A stretch of DNA of 64,000 nucleotides, from the NCBI RefSeq assembly GCF_000154785.2, contig NC_015730.1, forward strand, positions 248,001-312,000, in the 5' to 3' direction. This DNA is from Roseobacter litoralis Och 149. GTDB taxonomy: Bacteria > Pseudomonadota > Alphaproteobacteria > Rhodobacterales > Rhodobacteraceae. The position numbers and the translations under genes were made by a program. A model generated the notes under the pieces. It searched no databases and was not told the DNA's origin. It worked only from the letters and a program-made list of their open reading frames with translations. Below, one piece after another: positions 54,695 to 62,168 of the stretch (positions are counted from its first letter, which is position 1; every line of letters begins with the position of its first letter).

Positions 54695-55354
54695 ATGATA
54701 CCTGAGAGCACAAAGAGACCCGTGGGCAATACGCTGTTTGTGGCTGTCCTGATCCTTTTTGCGCTGCCCTTTGCCTATTATGCGTTGGCGCGCGGCATGG
54801 CGCTGAACGATCCGGGCGAACAGGCACTGTCCCGACTGTTTCACGGTGGTGCCGCGCTGAGCAATATCGCGGTCTACGGTCACATGATCGCGGGTGGTTT
54901 GATCACCGCGCTCGCGCCGCTGCAGTTGTCGCGGGTTTTGCGCCAGCGCGCTGCCCTGCTACACCGCATTTTGGGGTATGTCCTTGTCAGTGCGGCCGTC
55001 CTCACCAGCCTTGGCGGGCTGATGTATATTGCGCTGCAAGGTACGATCGGTGGCCCGGTCATGAGCACCGGCTTTGCGCTATATGGCATCTTGATGCTTT
55101 TGGCCGCTGTCCAGACGGTGCGCTATGCGCGGTTGCGGCACCCACTTCACCGGCTTTGGGCCGAACGTCTGGTGATCCTCGCGCTGGCCTCATGGCTCTA
55201 CCGCGTGCATTACGGCGTTTGGGAAATCCTGACCGGTGGGCTTGGGTCACGGGATGACTTTTCCGGACCGTTTGATGTCATTCAGGTCTTTGCGTTCTAT
55301 CTGCCCTACCTTGCGCTGCACGGCTGGCTCTGGCGCAGGCGAGGATTGCGTTAG
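54695..55354 (+). CDS. DUF2306-like integral membrane protein
   Basis: 219-residue membrane protein with about six helices: 12-34, 55-77, 88-110, 118-138, 150-170 and 190-212. Conserved His residues occur in YGHMIAGGLITALAPLQLSR near 66 and ALLHRILGYVL near 90, as in DUF2306 proteins, which resemble heme- or quinone-interacting membrane folds. Function unknown. Its stop codon (TAG, 55352-55354) is provided by the left end of the 108-bp repeat copy B. Confidence 0.75.
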   Translation: MIPESTKRPVGNTLFVAVLILFALPFAYYALARGMALNDPGEQALSRLFHGGAALSNIAVYGHMIAGGLITALAPLQLSRVLRQRAALLHRILGYVLVSAAVLTSLGGLMYIALQGTIGGPVMSTGFALYGILMLLAAVQTVRYARLRHPLHRLWAERLVILALASWLYRVHYGVWEILTGGLGSRDDFSGPFDVIQVFAFYLPYLALHGWLWRRRGLR

Positions 55355-55458
55355 AGCGTCTGACGAAATACCTGAAACATCAAGTATCACGTAACGCGTT
55401 GAAATCCTTGATTTCAGGCAGCGTTATGTGATTCAGGCTTTTCGCATGACGCTTTAGG
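55351..55458 (+). repeat. 108-bp palindromic dispersed repeat, copy B
   Basis: Partner of copy A (1301-1408, opposite strand): 95 of 108 positions identical with no gaps. Better preserved symmetry: outer arms TAGAGCGTC..CGAAATACCTGAA and CTAAAGCGTC..CGAAAAGCCTGAA on the opposite strand, inner arms TCACGTAACGC/GCGTTATGTGA, and a perfect central hairpin TGAAATC-CTT-GATTTCA (55399-55415). Its left end supplies the TAG stop of the DUF2306-like gene and its right end the TAA stop of the convergent exonuclease gene; it fills the whole space between them. Confidence 0.88.
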
Positions 55459-56851
55459 CTTCAACCTTCAGAATGCGGCTGTGTTTCTGAATTTCCGCGC
55501 GGACCTGTTCAAAAGTTGTAAAACCCCGCGCCTCAAGCACCGGGATCAGCGCAACCAGCGCCTTGGCCGTGGCAAGCGCATCGCCAAGCCCGGTGTGGCG
55601 CACGTCATCGGGGATATGCACGTTCAGACGGTTGCATAAGGCATCCAGCGTATGTTCTGCCGAGCCGCCAAAAACCACCGCGGACAGATGCACCGTGTCT
55701 AGAACGGGGTTGTCGAACGCGTAGTCCTGATTTCGACACTGGCGTCTGAGGAATGCCATATCAAAGGGGGCGTTATGGGCGACGATCACAGCGTGTTCGG
55801 CGAATTGGTGGAACGCGCGGCAGGCGACATCAAAGCCCGGCGCATCGGCGACCATGGCATCATTGATCTGATGCACCGCCGTGGACCCCGGCGGGATGGT
55901 CCGGCCGGGATTGACCAGCGTATCAAAGACTTCGCCTTCGATGATCTTGCCGTTGACGACACGCACGGCGCCCAGTTGCACAACTTCGTCCGTATGTGGA
56001 TCAAGACCGGTCGTTTCGCTGTCAAAAACAACGAATGTCAGATCACGCAGTCTGGTTTGATCCAGCGATGTAGGTTCTTCGATGTCGAGCAGGTCAAAGT
56101 CATAGACCAGCGGGCGCGCGGCATCGGGGCGCAGTGGTTCCAGCATCAAGGTGTAGCCCGCATCTGCCCCAAAAACCCGGATGTGGCCTTTGTAAACCGC
56201 GCCGGAGCGGCCTTTGAGGGCGATCTCATGGCGCAGGGCGTTTTGTTTTTTCAGCGCAGCCAGGGCCTCAATCACGGATTGTTTGTCAAGGTAGTCAAAC
56301 ACCGATCCTTTGAGGCGGGCAGGGCATTCCCGTTCCATCAGGTCGGCGGCCTGCCCGTCATAGAGGATGATGTGGTGATCCTGTCGCGCCACGATCACGG
56401 CGACGGGAATGTCAGACAGGATTTGCAACAGTTGCGAGCGCTGCGCATCCAGCCGCGCGGTGCGTTCCACCACCGCCTCGGAGGAGGCGCGCGTCTCGTC
56501 CCTGAGCTTGCGGTGGATCGCACAGACAGCCGGTGCCAGATCACCAAGGTATTTCGCGGTTTCCTCTTCGATTTCTGTGCCGATATCGACGTGGGTGCGC
56601 ACGCGCAAACTGGCGGCCAATGCCTCGATCGGTTTGCTGACGTTTTCGTCGAACAAAAGCCAGATCAGGACCACTAGACCCAGAATGCCAAAGCCCGCGA
56701 TCACACCTGACGTGATGAAGGCCGACAGCGCATCACCCTCCCCCAACTGGCGAAACCCCATGTAAAGCGCGCCAAGGCAGATCGCGATACTGCCAATGGC
56801 AGTCAGGCAAAAGAACAGAAAGACCCGGAGCCGGAGGCTGAGGTTTTTCAT
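55454..56851 (-). CDS. Membrane-anchored PAS-containing 3'-5' exonuclease (DnaQ/DEDDh family)
   Basis: 465 residues. Two membrane helices (about 10-32 and 45-68) are followed by a HAMP-like linker, a helical segment and a PAS-like domain (about 140-235: LLQILSDIPVAVIVARQDHH). The C-terminal exonuclease is complete: ExoI FDSETTGLDPHTDEVVQLGA near 276-295, ExoII HNAPFDMAFLRR near 362 and ExoIII HTGLGDALATAK near 419, giving the DEDDh residues. It resembles a sensor kinase whose output domain is a nuclease. Last gene of the acetate-symporter locus, two bases after the 174-residue protein. Substrate and signal unknown; its stop lies in the repeat element. Confidence 0.9.
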   Translation of the reverse strand: MKNLSLRLRVFLFFCLTAIGSIAICLGALYMGFRQLGEGDALSAFITSGVIAGFGILGLVVLIWLLFDENVSKPIEALAASLRVRTHVDIGTEIEEETAKYLGDLAPAVCAIHRKLRDETRASSEAVVERTARLDAQRSQLLQILSDIPVAVIVARQDHHIILYDGQAADLMERECPARLKGSVFDYLDKQSVIEALAALKKQNALRHEIALKGRSGAVYKGHIRVFGADAGYTLMLEPLRPDAARPLVYDFDLLDIEEPTSLDQTRLRDLTFVVFDSETTGLDPHTDEVVQLGAVRVVNGKIIEGEVFDTLVNPGRTIPPGSTAVHQINDAMVADAPGFDVACRAFHQFAEHAVIVAHNAPFDMAFLRRQCRNQDYAFDNPVLDTVHLSAVVFGGSAEHTLDALCNRLNVHIPDDVRHTGLGDALATAKALVALIPVLEARGFTTFEQVRAEIQKHSRILKVEA

Positions 56852-56852
56852 G

Positions 56853-57377
56853 TCACACCTCCTCGCAGGCGACCCTCAGGATTGGATCGCTGGCACTGAC
56901 GGCGATCCAGTCAACGCCGAGTGCTTCACCGTTGTCGCCAAATTCCACGCCGTCAATGATGTCAGCGCGCCGACTTTGCGTGCAGTCAAACAGCACAGGC
57001 ACCTTGGCCGTGCGCGCCCAGCGGCCATAGAACACCAGATCGACGATGCGCTGACCGGGTTGTTCGGCGTGTTTGCGCATGGTCGCCTGATCCACGGCCA
57101 CAAAGCGACTGACATAGGGCACCGCATAGGTCCATGGCCGGTAGAAAACCTGTTCCTCCACGCTCTGCGCGACGACGAACCCTTCGGGCATATTGGCCTG
57201 CGTGCGGGCAAACCAGCCGTATTCGCTGGAGATTGTCGCCACGATCATGGCCAGACCTGCGGACACCGGCACCAGCCAGCTGGGCAAACGCCCTTTGAGC
57301 AGAGTCCGGTTCACGGCCCAGACAAGCAGCGCCATGGCAACACCTGCGATAATCGTGCCGATCAATTCGAAAAACAT
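56853..57377 (-). CDS. Uncharacterised membrane-anchored protein
   Basis: 174 residues. Two hydrophobic helices at the N-terminus (about 4-24 and 35-52), then a soluble domain of about 115 residues with VEEQVFYRPWTYAVPYVSRF near 73-92 and VPVLFDCTQSRRADIIDGVE near 128. No family recognised. Excellent SD (GGAGGAGAAGG). It is sandwiched between the DUF294 and exonuclease genes with a two-base gap to the latter, so it likely belongs to the same complex or pathway. Confidence 0.7.
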   Translation of the reverse strand: MFFELIGTIIAGVAMALLVWAVNRTLLKGRLPSWLVPVSAGLAMIVATISSEYGWFARTQANMPEGFVVAQSVEEQVFYRPWTYAVPYVSRFVAVDQATMRKHAEQPGQRIVDLVFYGRWARTAKVPVLFDCTQSRRADIIDGVEFGDNGEALGVDWIAVSASDPILRVACEEV

Positions 57378-57410
57378 GAGCCTTCTCCTCCCCGAGAATT
57401 GCCGTAGATA

Positions 57411-59237
57411 TCAGCCCAAGATGCCACGTCCTTGCATCAAAGCCGACTGCATTGTTTTGATCACGACAAAAGCGTCCCGCAGGTGACTGCGTTCGAAATC
57501 CGACAGGCGGGCCGGGGGCAGGTAGTTGTCGGGTGCCTTGCCCTCCTTGATCAGCCGCGCCTGATGTTCAAGCCGCGTCTGTGCAACCAGATCATAGGCT
57601 TCCAGCAGGTCGCGTCCGCCCTTGGCGCTGATGATCTTGTTGCTCAGCGCGGCTTTGAGGCGCGCGCGGGTGTTGGCCTGCGTCAATTGCCCTTGCAGCG
57701 CATACATGCGCCCCAGATCGACAACCGGCACCACACCGTTCAGCTTGGTATCAATCGTTTTGCGATGATCGCCCGAACTGATGGTGGCCAGACCGCGCAA
57801 CAGCCCAAGTGGTGTCTGATGGGTCAGCGAATTGCTGGCCATATGGGCGGTGAAGATCGAGTTCTTTGCAGCCATGCGCAGCGTGCTTTGTTGCAGCCCG
57901 TGGAACAGGCTGGCATCCCCGCCGATGGGGCGCAGGTCAAACATCACCGAGGCAAGCATCTGCGCCTCTTTGCTGGGGCTTTTGATCCAGCCTGCGAAAT
58001 ACTCCTTCCACACGGACAGCGGCTGGCACCAGCGCGCGTTCGTGGCCATCATGTCACCGGGGCAATAGACGTAGCCGCAGGCGTTCAACCCGTCGCTGAC
58101 AAAGGTGGCCATATCGCGAAAATAGGCGATGTCACCCTGCGATGCGCCATCCTCAAGGATCAGGCAATTGTCCTGATCCGACACACCTGTCTGTTCCTGC
58201 CGCCCTTGTGATCCGCAGGCGAGCCACAGATACCGCAGCGGTGCGGGTCCGAGTTTTTCCTGCGCCATGCTCAGCAATCTGCGGGTCACCACATCCGCGA
58301 TATCGGTGATCATGCGCGTCACGACGTCATGCCGGTTTCCGGCCGCAACCAATTGCACCAGCAACGCCGGAATACGGCCCGTGATGTCCGCAAGCGCCTC
58401 AACGCTTTGGGCGCGTGCTGCGTCGGCAACCAGCCCGGCGGCAGTTGTCGCCTGATAGCGGGTAAGGTCGGTTTGCGTGACGATCCCGACCAGCTTGCCC
58501 GCATCGACAATCGGCAAATGGCCAAGGTTGTATTCCATCATCATATGCAGCACGTCCGAACCGATAGCGGTCGGTGGCAGTGACACGGGTTCGTTCTGGA
58601 TGATGTCGCTCAGCGGCGTTTGCGGGGGCAGACCTGCCGCAAGCGCTTTGCCCACAAGATCACGCAGGGTCACGATGCCGGTCAGACGATCCTGTTCGGT
58701 GATGCACAGGCATGAAATGTGCCGTGATGTCATCAGAACCGCCGCATCCACGACGGAGGTGCCCGCCGTGCAGGTCACTGGGTTATGGACCATCAGCGCA
58801 TCAACAGACACTTGCGCGAGGCTGGTCTGCTGCGTTGCGCTCTTGTCGGTCCGCGCGCTGCTGCGTGCAAAAAAGCGTTGGAACGGGGATTGTTCGGTGC
58901 GCAGGGTGTTGAAAAGGGGGACGGGCACGCGGATCAAAAGCGTGTCCTTGACGGCGCGGGCCGACGTGACGGCGGTGCCATCTGCAAGCAAGCCGCGTTC
59001 GCCAAAGGAATTTCCGCGCTCCAGCATGGAGACCTGTGCGTCTGAATGATCCCTGACATCGACCAGCCCGGATTGGATGATATAGAGCCCCTCAAGCGGT
59101 TCGCCGTAAGCATAGATCATCTCGCCTTCAGCGACGCTGAGTTTCTCAACCTGTGCGGCCACATCGTTGAGAACACCGGCGGGCAACTCATCATATGGGT
59201 GCTGGCGCGACAGAAAGGTCAGGGCGTCTTCGTTCAT
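57411..59237 (-). CDS. cNMP-binding / CBS / DUF294 nucleotidyltransferase-like protein
   Basis: 608 residues from ATG 59237 (AAGGATG upstream). Domain order: cyclic-nucleotide-binding fold (about 10-125, LERGNSFGERGLLADGTAVT), two CBS domains (about 150-205 and 210-270), and a DUF294 nucleotidyltransferase-like core. The core has GSQGRQEQTGVSDQDNCLIL near 345-364, where the G-S-x-G-R and D-x-D of GlnD-type transferases are intact; the DUF294 C-terminal domain follows (about 470-600). CBS pairs bind adenylates, so this may sense ATP/AMP or a cyclic nucleotide. It follows the symporter gene after two hairpins. A regulator of acetate uptake is a reasonable hypothesis. Confidence 0.9.
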   Translation of the reverse strand: MNEDALTFLSRQHPYDELPAGVLNDVAAQVEKLSVAEGEMIYAYGEPLEGLYIIQSGLVDVRDHSDAQVSMLERGNSFGERGLLADGTAVTSARAVKDTLLIRVPVPLFNTLRTEQSPFQRFFARSSARTDKSATQQTSLAQVSVDALMVHNPVTCTAGTSVVDAAVLMTSRHISCLCITEQDRLTGIVTLRDLVGKALAAGLPPQTPLSDIIQNEPVSLPPTAIGSDVLHMMMEYNLGHLPIVDAGKLVGIVTQTDLTRYQATTAAGLVADAARAQSVEALADITGRIPALLVQLVAAGNRHDVVTRMITDIADVVTRRLLSMAQEKLGPAPLRYLWLACGSQGRQEQTGVSDQDNCLILEDGASQGDIAYFRDMATFVSDGLNACGYVYCPGDMMATNARWCQPLSVWKEYFAGWIKSPSKEAQMLASVMFDLRPIGGDASLFHGLQQSTLRMAAKNSIFTAHMASNSLTHQTPLGLLRGLATISSGDHRKTIDTKLNGVVPVVDLGRMYALQGQLTQANTRARLKAALSNKIISAKGGRDLLEAYDLVAQTRLEHQARLIKEGKAPDNYLPPARLSDFERSHLRDAFVVIKTMQSALMQGRGILG

Positions 59238-59258
59238 CGATACATCCTTGAAGAAAGG

Positions 59259-59324
59259 CACCTGCCCCATCGTGCGCGGGGCAGGTGTATTTTGTGGATT
59301 GGCCGAGGCGTTTCCCGGCCAATC
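59259..59324 (-). promoter_or_regulatory. Two tandem hairpins between symporter and DUF294 genes
   Basis: Going downstream from the symporter stop: GATTGGCCG/CGGCCAATC (9 bp, 59297-59324), then CACCTGCCCC/GGGGCAGGTG (10 bp perfect, 59259-59287), the latter followed by CCTTTCTTC and the SD of the next gene. Likely an attenuator or processing site that lowers expression of the sensor-like genes relative to the transporter. Confidence 0.65.
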
Positions 59325-59331
59325 GAAAGGT

Positions 59332-61134
59332 TTAGTGATCTACTGCACCGCCAGCACCGGCTGGTACGCGGACACTTTCCACGAGGTCCTTGATCTCCTG
59401 AGGTGTTTCCTTGGTGATCGAAGAGACACCGAAGGCAACCGCAAAGTTGATCGCCGCACCGACCGCGCCGATTGCTGTGGACTGGATGCCCAGCAAGCTG
59501 CCCTCTGCCGTATCAACAAAGGAGTTGGTGTCCGGGATAAAGAACCAGCCTTTGTGTAGGAAGATGTAGACCAGCGTGAAGACCAGACCGGCAAGCATAC
59601 CGGCAACAGCGCCCACGTTGTTCACCCGCTTGGAGAAGATACCCATCATCAGCGCAGGGAAGATTGACGCCGCTGCGAGACCAAAGGCCAGAGCCACGGT
59701 TTGCGCTGCAAAACCCGGAGGATTGAGGCCCAGTATGACCGCGACCACAATTGCAACCGCCATGGATATCCTTGCGGCCAACAGTTCCGACTTTTCCGAC
59801 ATATTCGGCGTGAGTTGCCCCTTGAGCAAGTCATGACTGACCGCAGAAGAGATCGCCAGGAGCAAACCCGCCGCTGTGGACAGGGCCGCCGCAAGACCGC
59901 CCGCCGCCACCAGACCGATCACCCAGCCCGGCAGGTTCGCAATCTCAGGGTTGGCCAACACGAGGATGTCGCGGTTGAAGTTGGTCAGCTCATTGCCTTC
60001 CCAGCCGTTTGCCGCAGCTTTTTCAGCCATCGCGTCGTTCTTGTCGTTGTAGTACTGGATCTTGCCGTCGCCGTTCTTGTCTTCCCAATCGAGAAGACCG
60101 GTTTTCTGCCACGTCAGCATCCAGTTATACCGCTCGTCGGATTCGATTGTTTCAACCGACACCGCTTCGCCGTTCACACCACTTGGCCACATCATCTCAG
60201 AGATGTTGAGGCGTGCCATCGCACCAACCGCAGGGGCTGTGAGATAGAGCAGCGCGATGAATACAAGCGTCCAGCCCGCCGACCAGCGCGCGTCAGATAC
60301 GCGTGGCACGGTGAAGAAGCGCATGATGACATGCGGCAAACCGGCGGTCCCGATCATCAGCGACAGGGTAAAGAGAACCATGTTCAGGTTGTCTTTGTGC
60401 GCTTCAGTGTAGCTTGCAAAACCAAGATCGGTTACGATCTGGTCCAGTTTGGTCAGCAGGTAAACACCGCTGCTGGTGCCATCCGCATTGACTGTTTCAG
60501 AAAAGAGACCCAGCGCAGGGATAGGCGTACCCGTCAGTTGCAGGGAGATGAACACAGCCGGGATCGTATAGGCGAGGATCAACACACAGTATTGTGCGAC
60601 CTGCGTGTAGGTCACGCCCTTCATGCCGCCGAAAACCGCATAGGCGAACACGACACAGGACCCCAAAAGCAGACCCCAGAAGGCGTCGATCTCAAGGAAG
60701 CGGCCAAAGGCGATGCCCACACCCTGCATCTGTCCGATAACATAGGTGATCGAGGCCACCAGCAGACAGATCACGGCAACCAGACGCGCCGTGGGGGAGT
60801 AGAAACGATCACCGATAAACTCGGACACGGTGAATTTGCCGAACTTGCGCAGGTAAGGCGCCAAGAGCAGCGCAAGCAGCACATAGCCGCCCGTCCAGCC
60901 CATCAGGAAGGATGAGTTGTCATACCCGGTAAAGGCAATCAGACCCGCCATGGAAATGAAGGACGCCGCAGACATCCAGTCCGCCGCCGTGGCCATACCG
61001 TTGGTGACAGGGTGAACCCCCCGGCCCGCGGCATAGAATTCAGAGGTCGACCCCGCACGGGCCCAGACCGCAATGCCGATGTAAAGCGCGAAAGACGCGC
61101 CCACAAACAGCAGGTTCAGTGTAAACTGGTCCAT
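59332..61134 (-). CDS. Sodium:solute symporter (VC_2705/ActP-like), probable acetate/monocarboxylate transporter
   Basis: 600-residue membrane protein of the SSS family with about 13 helices; starts MDQFTLNLLFVGASFALYIG. The Na+/substrate core AADWMSAASFISMAGLIAFT near 50-69 is present. A hydrophilic insertion (about 325-400) contains DKNGDGKIQYYN, an EF-hand-like loop. It is preceded by the DUF4212 gene, the standard small partner of this subclass, and lies downstream of acs and adk, so acetate or a similar short acid is the likely substrate. GAGGAATAGGCA-ATG gives a good SD. Confidence 0.9.
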   Translation of the reverse strand: MDQFTLNLLFVGASFALYIGIAVWARAGSTSEFYAAGRGVHPVTNGMATAADWMSAASFISMAGLIAFTGYDNSSFLMGWTGGYVLLALLLAPYLRKFGKFTVSEFIGDRFYSPTARLVAVICLLVASITYVIGQMQGVGIAFGRFLEIDAFWGLLLGSCVVFAYAVFGGMKGVTYTQVAQYCVLILAYTIPAVFISLQLTGTPIPALGLFSETVNADGTSSGVYLLTKLDQIVTDLGFASYTEAHKDNLNMVLFTLSLMIGTAGLPHVIMRFFTVPRVSDARWSAGWTLVFIALLYLTAPAVGAMARLNISEMMWPSGVNGEAVSVETIESDERYNWMLTWQKTGLLDWEDKNGDGKIQYYNDKNDAMAEKAAANGWEGNELTNFNRDILVLANPEIANLPGWVIGLVAAGGLAAALSTAAGLLLAISSAVSHDLLKGQLTPNMSEKSELLAARISMAVAIVVAVILGLNPPGFAAQTVALAFGLAAASIFPALMMGIFSKRVNNVGAVAGMLAGLVFTLVYIFLHKGWFFIPDTNSFVDTAEGSLLGIQSTAIGAVGAAINFAVAFGVSSITKETPQEIKDLVESVRVPAGAGGAVDH

Positions 61135-61137
61135 TGC

Positions 61138-61422
61138 CTATTCCTCCACACCATATTGTTTGTCGAGCTTGTTCATCCGCCAGGCGTAGAAAAAGATCAG
61201 GCCGAGAAACACGAGAATGGAGCCTTGCTGGGCAAACCAGAAGCCCAGGTCCGTGCCGCCAACGCCGATACCTGACAGTAACGGGCGCAGCAAAATGCCA
61301 AAGCCAAAGGACACGACGGCCCATATGACCAGACTGATCCGGATCATGCGGACGTTCGCGGTCCAATAGCCCCCCGCGTCCTCCGCTGCCCGGCCGTCTG
61401 AGTTTGTCTGTTGTTCTGCCAT
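61138..61422 (-). CDS. DUF4212 small membrane subunit of the symporter
   Basis: 94 residues from ATG 61422 (AAGGAGGAACGCCAAA upstream). A hydrophilic N-terminus of about 20 residues is followed by two membrane helices (about 25-48 and 60-82) and a basic C-terminal tail (YAWRMNKLDKQYGVEE). DUF4212 proteins are invariably encoded just before VC_2705-type symporters and probably act as an accessory subunit. Three bases separate it from the symporter start. Confidence 0.9.
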   Translation of the reverse strand: MAEQQTNSDGRAAEDAGGYWTANVRMIRISLVIWAVVSFGFGILLRPLLSGIGVGGTDLGFWFAQQGSILVFLGLIFFYAWRMNKLDKQYGVEE

Positions 61423-61477
61423 TTTGGCGTTCCTCCTTTTTAAGTGCTGTCGCGGGCCGGATGTGGCCCGCAATTTG

Positions 61478-62164
61478 TTAGGCTGTTACTTTGGAAACGA
61501 TTTGCGCGATGCTCTGCGCGATGGCCGCGATGTCCCCCATCGCATCCACCCGCCGCAGCGCGCCCTTGCCGTCATAATATGCAATCAGCGGCTCGGTTTG
61601 TTCTTCGTAGGCATCGAGCCGTGACATCACCGTCTGGGCGTTGTCATCTGCACGGCGGGTCATATTTGTGCTTTGACATCCGTCACATACACCATCGACC
61701 TTGGTCGGTTTGAACGTGTCATGGTATCCCTCGCCGCAGCCGCCACATGTAAACCTGCCTGCAATGCGCAGGACCATTTTGACATTGTCGACTTCCAGCG
61801 CAATTGCGGCATTGATGTGCTGGCCAGATGTTGCAAGCATCTGATCCAGCGCCTCGGCCTGACCCGTTGTGCGCGGAAACCCGTCCAGCACCACGCCAGA
61901 GGTGCAATCGGGTTCTGACAAGCGGTCAGCAAGGACTTGCAGGACGATTTCGTCGCTGACCAGCCCGCCTGCGGCCATAACGGCCTTGGCTTCAATCCCG
62001 GCCGTGGTGCCCGCGGCCACAGCGGCGCGCAAAAGGTCACCGGTGGAGAGTTGCACAAGTCCGAATTTTTCTTGCAGCATGCGTGCCTGCGTGCCCTTGC
62101 CTGCCCCCGGAGGGCCAAGCAGGATCAGAACGGGTGCGGTGTTTGGGTGTGGTGATCCATCCAT
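61478..62164 (-). CDS. adk: Adenylate kinase, zinc-type
   Basis: 228-residue long-form adenylate kinase catalysing AMP + ATP to 2 ADP. P-loop LLGPPGAGKGTQARMLQ near 15-31, LSTGDLLRAAV near 39, DGFPRTTGQAEALDQML near 94-110. The LID has a four-cysteine zinc site (CGGCGEGYHDTF ... CDGC near 139-167). It starts four bases after the acs stop, which is an apt pairing: acetyl-CoA synthetase releases AMP that adenylate kinase recycles. Many alphaproteobacteria keep adk in the ribosomal-protein operon, so this could be a second, acetate-dedicated copy (inference). Confidence 0.93.
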   Translation of the reverse strand: MDGSPHPNTAPVLILLGPPGAGKGTQARMLQEKFGLVQLSTGDLLRAAVAAGTTAGIEAKAVMAAGGLVSDEIVLQVLADRLSEPDCTSGVVLDGFPRTTGQAEALDQMLATSGQHINAAIALEVDNVKMVLRIAGRFTCGGCGEGYHDTFKPTKVDGVCDGCQSTNMTRRADDNAQTVMSRLDAYEEQTEPLIAYYDGKGALRRVDAMGDIAAIAQSIAQIVSKVTA

Positions 62165-62168
62165 TTTA

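Noticed and set aside
59701..60915. 404-residue open frame on the plus strand
   Set aside because: It is fully antisense to the sodium:solute symporter, has low-complexity His/Arg/Gln-rich composition and no domain; a shadow of a GC-rich gene.
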